DNA from: Halolamina litorea | GTDB lineage: Archaea > Halobacteriota > Halobacteria > Halobacteriales > Haloferacaceae | Assembly (NCBI RefSeq): GCF_026616205.1 | Contig: NZ_JANHGR010000003.1 | Location: forward strand, 124,001-188,000 | DNA length: 64,000 bases | Direction: 5' to 3' | In this document: one piece after another, positions 58,138 to 64,000 of the stretch | How the letters are laid out: every line of letters starts with the position of its first letter | Numbering within the stretch: the stretch's first letter is position 1 | Made by a program: the position numbers and the translations under genes | Notes under the pieces: model-generated | Seen by the model: only the letters and a program-made list of their open reading frames with translations | What the model was told of the DNA's origin: nothing | The model's database searches: none

Positions 58138-59532
58138 CTACCCGTCGGTTGCGACCGCGACGGCCGCCCGACAGGCCACGGTGACGGCGACGGCGGCGAC
58201 GGCCCGGCCGCCGAGGCCGAGTGAGACGCCGACCAGCGGCGCCACGCTACTGGCCAGCGAGAACAGTACGACGACGGGCAGCACCCAACTCACCGCCAGC
58301 AGCCACGGCTCGGCCAGCGGCGTGAAGGCCCCAGCACCGGCGCGGAACTCCTCGAGCGCTTCCGTCCGGATCACCCAGCCGGCGATGGCGAGGAACGCGA
58401 ACAGCCCGACAGAGAGCAGCAGATCCGCGAGCGTCCCCGAGACGAACGTGAACACCGAACTCGCCAGCGCCAACCCGCTTCCGGTCGCGGCGAGCAGCAG
58501 CGAGACCAGCAGCGTCGCCCGTCGACGAGGGACGCCGAAGCTGTCGACCAGCGTCCCCACCGGTGTCTCGAGGAGGTTGATCCCGCTCGTGACCGCCGCC
58601 AGCAGGACGGTCCCGAAGAACGCCGTGGCGACGACGCTCCCGCCCGGGATCGCCGCGAACGCGCTCGCCAGCGCGACGAACAGCGCGCCCGGTCCACCCT
58701 GTCCCGGGTCGATCCCCTGTGAGAACAGCAGCGGAATGACGACCAGCCCAGCTAACACGCCGATGACGGTGTTCGAGACGGCGATGACGATGGTGTCCTG
58801 CGGGAGCGAGGTGTCCTCGTCGAGGTAGGACGCGTAGGTGAGCATCGAGCCCGCACCCACCGAGAGGGTAAAGAGCGCCTGCCCCGCCGCGGGGCCGAGC
58901 ACGCTGGTGAGGTTGGCCGCGAGGTAGTCGGCGTCGAAGCTCAGGTAGAACTCGTAGCCTGCGGTGGTCCCCGGTTGGGTGGCGGTCCACGCCGCCAGCC
59001 CAGCCAGCAGCACCACGACAGCCGGGAGCATCACCTTCGACACCCGTTCGATCCCGCGGCTCACGCCGAAGAAGACGATGCCGGCGACGATGGCGAGGAA
59101 GGCGAGGTGGAAGGCCACCGCCTCCGCCCCGTAGCTGATAGAGCCGAAGTACCGTCCCGGCTGGGCAAAGTACGCACCCGTCGGCGAGGCCACGGTGTAC
59201 CGGAGTATCCAGCCGCCGACTACCGAGTAAAACGAGAGGATCACCAGCGTGGTGACGACGTTCAGCACGCCGACCGCCGCTCCCCAGCCACCGACGAGGG
59301 AGCGAAGCGCGCCGATCGGCGTCTGTCGCCCCCGCCGCCCGAGCACGAACTCCGCGAGCAGTCCGGGGACGCCGACGCCCACGACGATGAGCAGATAGAC
59401 GACGAGAAAGGCGCTCCCGCCGTTGCTGGCCGTCAACCACGGGAACCGCCAGATGTTCCCGAGTCCGGCGGCGCTCCCGATCGCGGCGAGCACGAACCCG
59501 ACGCTCGATACCCAAGAGTCACGAGTGGACAT
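58138..59532 (-). CDS. Sodium-dependent transporter (NSS/SNF family)
   Basis: 464 residues, about eleven to twelve spans. [40 protein letters not shown] (sodium-site helix 1), [39 protein letters not shown] and [17 protein letters not shown] are the neurotransmitter:sodium symporter signature. It takes up amino acids or similar solutes with Na+; the substrate cannot be assigned. It converges with the Rdx gene. Confidence 0.93.
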   Translation of the reverse strand: MSTRDSWVSSVGFVLAAIGSAAGLGNIWRFPWLTASNGGSAFLVVYLLIVVGVGVPGLLAEFVLGRRGRQTPIGALRSLVGGWGAAVGVLNVVTTLVILSFYSVVGGWILRYTVASPTGAYFAQPGRYFGSISYGAEAVAFHLAFLAIVAGIVFFGVSRGIERVSKVMLPAVVVLLAGLAAWTATQPGTTAGYEFYLSFDADYLAANLTSVLGPAAGQALFTLSVGAGSMLTYASYLDEDTSLPQDTIVIAVSNTVIGVLAGLVVIPLLFSQGIDPGQGGPGALFVALASAFAAIPGGSVVATAFFGTVLLAAVTSGINLLETPVGTLVDSFGVPRRRATLLVSLLLAATGSGLALASSVFTFVSGTLADLLLSVGLFAFLAIAGWVIRTEALEEFRAGAGAFTPLAEPWLLAVSWVLPVVVLFSLASSVAPLVGVSLGLGGRAVAAVAVTVACRAAVAVATDG

Positions 59533-59703
59533 TCGTGGACAGAACTGTCCATCGGCTACTCAAGTGGGTGTTGCTTTCGTCCGGGAACTCTTCACAAAGA
59601 TGAGTCAACCGATGGACACGACCGGCCGTACAGGGGCGGCTACGTCCCAGTATCCGTCGATGAACTAACACGCTCCAGCCCATATCCAGGGGTCGAGGAC
59701 ACC

Positions 59704-61872
59704 ATGGCCGACAACAACCCCCACTCCCACGACGGTCCGGACGGGGACCACGCCGATCACGCCGACCACAACGAACCGGACGGCGACGCCCACGATGGGA
59801 CCGGCGGCGGCCACGGGGAACACGACCACGGTCACGGGGACCACGACGGCGGACACGGCGACCACGGGGGGATGCACGCCGGCCATGAGGCGATGTTCCG
59901 TCGGCGCTTTGTCGTCTCGACGCTGCTCTCGGTCCCGGTACTGCTCTACAGCGAGACCCTCCAGGGGTGGCTCGGGTTCTCGGTGCCGGCGTTCCCCGGC
60001 AGCGAGTGGCTCACCCCCGTCTTCGCCGTGATCGTCTTCGCCTACGGCGGGGTGCCGTTCCTTCGGATGGCCGTCCCCGAACTCCGGGAGCGCAGCCCCG
60101 GGATGATGACGCTCATCTCCATGGCGATCACCGTTGCCTTCGGCTACAGCCTCGCGAGCCTGCTGTTCCCGACGACGGCCTTTTTCTGGGAACTGGTCAC
60201 GCTGATCGACATCATGCTGTTGGGTCACTGGATCGAGATGCGCTCGATCCGGCGGGCCTCCAGCGCGCTCGACGAACTGGCGAAGCTCCTCCCCGACACC
60301 GCTGAACGTCTGACCGAGGACGGCGACACCGAGACCGTCCCGGTCGGCGAACTCGCGGCCGGTGATCTGGTGCTCGTCCGGCCGGGAGCGAGCGTCCCCG
60401 CCGACGGCGTCGTCGAATCCGGCGAGTCCGACGTGAACGAGGCGATGATCACCGGCGAGTCCCGCCCCGTTTCGAAGGAACCCGACGACCAGGTCATCGG
60501 GGGCACGATCAACGGCGACGGCAGCCTCCGGGTCCGGATCAGCGCGACCGGCGAGGAGACGACGCTCGCGGGGATCATGCGGCTGGTTGAGGAGGCCCAG
60601 CAGAGCACCTCCCGGACCCAGCGCCTCGCCGACCGGGCGGCCGGCTGGCTGTTCTACGTCGCCCTCGCCGCCGCCGCGGTCACGGCAATCGCGTGGACTG
60701 TCGCCGTGGGCTTCGACGCGAGCGTCGTCGAGCGTGTCGTCACCGTGCTCGTGATCGCCTGTCCCCACGCCCTCGGGCTGGCGATCCCGCTGGTCGTCGC
60801 CATCAACACCTCGTTGGCGGCGGGCAACGGCATGTTGATCCGCGACCGCACCGCGATGGAGCGCGCCCGGGGCCTGGACACCATCGTCTTCGACAAGACC
60901 GGTACCCTGACCGAGGGGGAACACGGCGTCGTCGGCGTCGGGACGACCGACGCCATCGGCGAGTCCGAGGCGGTCGCGCTCGCTGCCGCCGTCGAGGGCG
61001 ACTCCGAGCACGTGATCGCTCGCGCGGTCCGGGAGGCCGCCGCCGACCGCGACCTCACGGTCCCCGAAACGCGCGATTTCGAGGCGATCAAGGGACGCGG
61101 TGTCCGCGGCACCGTCGACGGCGAGACGGTCCACGTCGGCGGGCCGAACCTCCTCACACAGCTCGATACGGCGGTTCCCGACGACCTCCGGGCGTTCGCC
61201 GACGAAGCGGGCGCCAACGCACAGACGGTGGTCTACCTCCTCCGCGGGGGTGAGCCGGTGGCGGCGTTCGCGCTCGCGGACGTGATCCGGCCCGAGAGCT
61301 ACCGGGTCGTCGACGCGCTCCACGGGCTCGGCATCGAGGTGGCGATGCTCACCGGCGACGCCGCCGACGTGGCCGATGCCGTCGCAGACGAACTCGGCAT
61401 CGACACGGTGTTCGCCGAGGTACTGCCCGAGGACAAGGACCGGCACGTCGCCGGCTTGCAGGAGGCGGGGAAGCTGGTCGGAATGGTCGGCGACGGCGTC
61501 AACGACGCGCCGGCACTGGCCCGCGCCGACGTGGGCATCGCCATCGGCAGCGGCACCGACGTAGCCGTCCAGTCGGCCGACATCGTGCTCGTCCAGAACA
61601 ACCCGATGGACGTGGCCCGCCTCGTCGCACTCAGTCGCGCCAGCTACCGGAAGATGCAGCAGAATCTCGTCTGGGCGGCCGGCTACAACGTCGTCGCGCT
61701 CCCGCTGGCTGCCGGGGTGCTCGCGCCGTGGGGAATCTTACTTTCACCGGCCGTCGGCGCGCTGTTGATGTCGCTGAGTACGGTCATCGTCGCCATCAAC
61801 GCCCAGTTCCTCCGGCGTGCGGACCTCGACCTGACTGATGGCGACGGGGCGCCGACCGCCGCCCCCGCGTAG
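59704..61872 (+). CDS. CopB-type copper-translocating P1B-3 ATPase
   Basis: 722 residues from [20 protein letters not shown]. The N-terminal ~60 residues are a His/Asp/Gly-rich metal-binding tail (about 17 His), with no CxxC HMA domain. The motor is complete: actuator [13 protein letters not shown], transport motif [20 protein letters not shown] (CPH, the CopB subtype), phosphorylation site [15 protein letters not shown], hinge [23 protein letters not shown] ATPases export Cu(II) or Cu(I). Divergent from the NSS transporter over 171 bases, where regulatory elements may lie. Confidence 0.95.
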   Translation: MADNNPHSHDGPDGDHADHADHNEPDGDAHDGTGGGHGEHDHGHGDHDGGHGDHGGMHAGHEAMFRRRFVVSTLLSVPVLLYSETLQGWLGFSVPAFPGSEWLTPVFAVIVFAYGGVPFLRMAVPELRERSPGMMTLISMAITVAFGYSLASLLFPTTAFFWELVTLIDIMLLGHWIEMRSIRRASSALDELAKLLPDTAERLTEDGDTETVPVGELAAGDLVLVRPGASVPADGVVESGESDVNEAMITGESRPVSKEPDDQVIGGTINGDGSLRVRISATGEETTLAGIMRLVEEAQQSTSRTQRLADRAAGWLFYVALAAAAVTAIAWTVAVGFDASVVERVVTVLVIACPHALGLAIPLVVAINTSLAAGNGMLIRDRTAMERARGLDTIVFDKTGTLTEGEHGVVGVGTTDAIGESEAVALAAAVEGDSEHVIARAVREAAADRDLTVPETRDFEAIKGRGVRGTVDGETVHVGGPNLLTQLDTAVPDDLRAFADEAGANAQTVVYLLRGGEPVAAFALADVIRPESYRVVDALHGLGIEVAMLTGDAADVADAVADELGIDTVFAEVLPEDKDRHVAGLQEAGKLVGMVGDGVNDAPALARADVGIAIGSGTDVAVQSADIVLVQNNPMDVARLVALSRASYRKMQQNLVWAAGYNVVALPLAAGVLAPWGILLSPAVGALLMSLSTVIVAINAQFLRRADLDLTDGDGAPTAAPA

Positions 61873-62077
61873 GTCCCTGCCCGCGACGTGTCGAACCAGT
61901 AGACCTTTTTCGGCCGTCGCCGACACCCCGAGCGAGACGTCGATGTACCGACGGTCGGTCCGTCCGGTGTTCGATCGTCTTAGCACAGCATTTCCCGCCG
62001 GCTAAGACGCTCCTACGCCGACTTGCCGGTGTATTACTTTGCCCCCTGACCGGGGAGAGACAAGGGGAGTCACCGTA
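61873..62077. other. Intergenic spacer before the thiolase operon
   Basis: No gene seen. GTAGACCTTTTTCGG at 61901-61915 gives a T run after copB, a possible terminator; GTATTACTTTGCC at about 62031 is a weak promoter candidate for the thiolase gene. Confidence 0.35.
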
Positions 62078-63334
62078 ATGACCGAACCAGCAATCATCGG
62101 TGTTGGAGCGACCAAATTCGGCAACGTAACGGAAGACGAACAACTGAAGGGAAAGACCTTCGAGGAGCTCTGTGCCGACGCCGCCTTCGAGGCGATGGAC
62201 GACGCGAACGTCGACGCCGCAGACATCGACGGCTTCTACGTCGGAAACATGCTTCAGAGCACGAGCCAGGTATCGAGCCACGCAACCGTCCTGGCCGACT
62301 GGCTCGGCCTCCAGCTCAAGGGCGGCTTCCACTTCGACACGGCCTGCTCAACCGGGAACACCGGCTTGGGCATCGCCCACGCGATGGTGAAAGCCGGCAA
62401 GTACGACACCGTGCTCGTCCTCGGCGGCGAGATCACCAGCTCCGAACCCGTCGACCGGGACCAACTGCAACGCAAGCCCCTCGATCCACAGGAACTCTGG
62501 TACCTCACCGACATCGGCGTCGACACGACGTACGCCTACAAGCACGCCTACGACGTGGCGACGGCCTACGGCGCCATCCCGACGATGGGGTTCGCCGAGC
62601 GCCACGACCTCGACATGGAGGAGATGGACGAGCTGATGTATCACGTCAGTCGGCTCGCCAAGGAACACGCCTCGATGACGCCGAAGGCGGCGCGCCACGA
62701 GACCTTAGAGGACATGGCTGCCGACCGCGGCTTCGAGGACCCCAAGGAGTTCTGGCAGAGCGACTACAACCCGTTCTTCGCGTGGCCGACGCGCCAGCTG
62801 TCGGCGCTCACGGCCGTCGACGGGGCTTCGGCGTGTATCGTCACGAACGAGCCCGAGGCCTACACGGACAAGACCCCCGTCGAGATCACGGGGTTCGACT
62901 GGACCACCAAGTCGTTCCCGTGGTACGGCGACCAACCGGGGCTCATGCCACAGGACGAGCGGGCGTTCGAGCGAGCTTACGCGATGGCCGACATCGACGG
63001 CTCGGATATCGACTACCTGTACGTCCACGACTGCATGCAGATCTACCAGCCCACGCTGGGTGAAGTCGCCGGCTATCTCGACGACCCGGTCTCGGCGTTC
63101 ATGAACGAGGAGACCCGCTACGACGGCGAGAAGCCCATGAACGTCACCGGCGGCCGCCACGGCGTCGGCCACGCGTGGGAGGCCTCGGCGGGCTTCGAGA
63201 CCTACGAGATCGTCAAACAGATCCGCGGCGAGATGGACCGCAAACAGATCACGCCGGAGCCGGAGACCGCGGTACAGCACAACCACGGCTACGGCATGCA
63301 CACGGCAGTCACCGTGATGGAGGCCGCCGACTAA
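62078..63334 (+). CDS. Thiolase-domain acetyl-CoA acetyltransferase
   Basis: 418 residues from MTEPAIIGVGATKFGNVTED. Catalytic cysteine in FHFDTACSTGNTGLGIAHAM (about residue 90), DGASACIVTNEPEAYTD, the QPTLGEVAGYL and GGRHGVGHAWEASAGFETY motifs. It is the archaeal thiolase group that works with a DUF35 protein, channelling acetoacetyl-CoA into HMG-CoA synthesis for isoprenoid lipids, or in other CoA metabolism. The DUF35 gene follows after 2 bases (stop TAA, CC, ATG). Confidence 0.9.
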   Translation: MTEPAIIGVGATKFGNVTEDEQLKGKTFEELCADAAFEAMDDANVDAADIDGFYVGNMLQSTSQVSSHATVLADWLGLQLKGGFHFDTACSTGNTGLGIAHAMVKAGKYDTVLVLGGEITSSEPVDRDQLQRKPLDPQELWYLTDIGVDTTYAYKHAYDVATAYGAIPTMGFAERHDLDMEEMDELMYHVSRLAKEHASMTPKAARHETLEDMAADRGFEDPKEFWQSDYNPFFAWPTRQLSALTAVDGASACIVTNEPEAYTDKTPVEITGFDWTTKSFPWYGDQPGLMPQDERAFERAYAMADIDGSDIDYLYVHDCMQIYQPTLGEVAGYLDDPVSAFMNEETRYDGEKPMNVTGGRHGVGHAWEASAGFETYEIVKQIRGEMDRKQITPEPETAVQHNHGYGMHTAVTVMEAAD

Positions 63335-63336
63335 CC

Positions 63337-63780
63337 ATGGCAGAACCAGTTATCACCGAGACACCGGAAGGGGTACCGCGAGTCGAACGCACGGCCAAAC
63401 GGTTCTACGACGGCCTCGAGGAAGGCGTCATCTGGGGCACGCACTGCAACGACTGCGAGGAACACTCGTTCCCGCCGATGACGGCGTGTCGGAGCTGTGG
63501 CAGCCGCGACATCGAGTTCACCGAGATGAGCGGTCGCGGCAGCCTACAGTACTACTCCAGCACGATGCTGCCGTCCTACCGCTTCCGCGACGAGGACCGG
63601 ATGGCCTACGGAATGGTCCAACTCGACGAGGGACCGTACTTCTTCACCAAAATCGAGGGAGTCGACTTCTCCTCGCCGGAGGCGATACAAGAGGGCAACG
63701 AGGAACTCCCGGTCGATGTGGTCGGCAAGCCCGAGGAGGTCGGCGGCAGTACGATCCTCGTCTTCGAGGTCGAGGAGTAG
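63337..63780 (+). CDS. DUF35 OB-fold/zinc-ribbon partner of thiolase
   Basis: 147 residues. N-terminal helix and zinc ribbon ERTAKRFYDGLEEGVIWGTH, CNDCEEHSFPP...CRSCG (four Cys), then an OB fold MSGRGSLQYYSSTMLPSYRF, YGMVQLDEGPYFFTKIEGVD and GGSTILVFEVEE. DUF35 proteins bind CoA substrates and bridge thiolase to a synthase in archaea. Its spacing of 2 bases from thiolase indicates co-translation. Confidence 0.9.
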   Translation: MAEPVITETPEGVPRVERTAKRFYDGLEEGVIWGTHCNDCEEHSFPPMTACRSCGSRDIEFTEMSGRGSLQYYSSTMLPSYRFRDEDRMAYGMVQLDEGPYFFTKIEGVDFSSPEAIQEGNEELPVDVVGKPEEVGGSTILVFEVEE

Positions 63781-63824
63781 CCCGGCCTCCCTCCTCTCGC
63801 TCCTCCACGGATTCCGACCAACAA

Positions 63825-64000
63825 TCACCGACGGAGGGCAACGGCGACAGCACACTCCGTTTCGAAAGCGAGGCTCAGCAGCAGTTTTTCGCCGTCCCGA
63901 CACACCGCCCGCGGCTGGCCCCGCACGTCTCTGACGACTTCGACGTCGTCGCCGTCGGTCCAGCCCGTTCCGAGCGCTTTGAAGCTGGCTTCCTTCGCCG
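63825..64000 (-). CDS. 4'-phosphopantetheinyl transferase-like protein, partial (N-terminus beyond right edge)
   Basis: The C-terminal 57 residues are visible on the minus strand: AKEASFKALGTGWTDGDDVE, VVRDVRGQPRAVC, LLLSLAFETECAVAVALRR and stop at 63825. KEASFKALGTG is the KEA-K-A-G signature of AcpS/Sfp-type holo-ACP synthases, which transfer phosphopantetheine to carrier proteins. The usual later S-H motif reads SLAF here, so activity or specificity may be altered. Archaea usually lack acyl carrier protein, so a substrate is not obvious. Converges with DUF35. Confidence 0.6.
   Translation of the reverse strand, partial: AKEASFKALGTGWTDGDDVEVVRDVRGQPRAVCRDGEKLLLSLAFETECAVAVALRR

Noticed and set aside
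59600-59668. A 22-codon ATG frame before the copB gene
   Set aside because: Too short to support, without conservation data or a clear ribosome site; may be chance.
1-64000. tRNA or rRNA genes
   Set aside because: No T-loop (GGTTCGAATCC-like) or rRNA core pattern was found on inspection of either strand; a proper covariance search was not possible.

Overview
The window is from a halophilic archaeon (Halobacteriales). Evidence: high GC, strongly acidic predicted proteins, TATA-box promoters about 30 bases before many start codons, and haloarchaeal families throughout (HalOD1, HTH-10 and DUF7344-like regulators, DpsA, Orc1/Cdc6, archease/RtcB). No rRNA or tRNA gene was recognised. About 57 protein genes, two partial edge genes and two regulator remnants can be supported.

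Layout. 0-5.6 kb: a DUF354-type glycosyltransferase (cut by the left edge) coupled to an AlkP-superfamily enzyme, two decayed regulators, a HalOD1 protein and a secreted beta-helix protein. 5.6-13.6 kb: housekeeping and stress genes (aldehyde dehydrogenase, MBL-fold hydrolase, SOUL protein, Dps, a DUF4397 lipoprotein, UspA). 13.6-20.9 kb: a tightly overlapping surface-glycan locus whose four core enzymes match the UDP-2,3-diacetamido-glucuronate (GlcNAc3NAcA) pathway, plus a deacetylase-like protein, a methyltransferase and a beta-helix lipoprotein. 21-24 kb: small regulators and a solo TnpB (IS1341-type) element with reRNA-like hairpins. 24-29.3 kb: a large Tat-exported beta-helix protein with three copies of an unnamed module, then an AlkP enzyme coupled to a FemAB/GNAT-like protein. 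29.3-32.4 kb: an Mrr-like protein and an MFS transporter divergent from an HTH-10 regulator.

32.4-35.2 kb is a replication origin: ten origin-recognition boxes (core TACACTCGACACCCGGGGTG), a near-identical ~42-base inverted repeat around an AT-rich unwinding region, and an orc1/cdc6 gene in the middle. At 39.3-40.9 kb lies a parA-type partition operon preceded by centromere-like ACCTNAGGT repeats; another copy sits at 50.2 kb. Between and after these modules are copper handling (CcoI/FixI-type ATPase with a SafE-like partner; a CopB-type ATPase at 59.7 kb), a cupredoxin-PQQ dehydrogenase fusion, RNA repair (archease, RtcB), two Hsp20s, a phosphoribosyltransferase, threonine deaminase, PitA, a UPF1-like helicase, an NSS transporter, and at the right edge a thiolase/DUF35 pair next to a partial phosphopantetheinyl-transferase-like gene.

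The origin plus partition modules among general cellular genes suggest either a chromosome with an integrated replicon or a large secondary replicon. The best candidates for new biology are the origin architecture, the dispersed par-like sites, a long TTAACCAACA inverted repeat found at two places, and the repeated secreted module.
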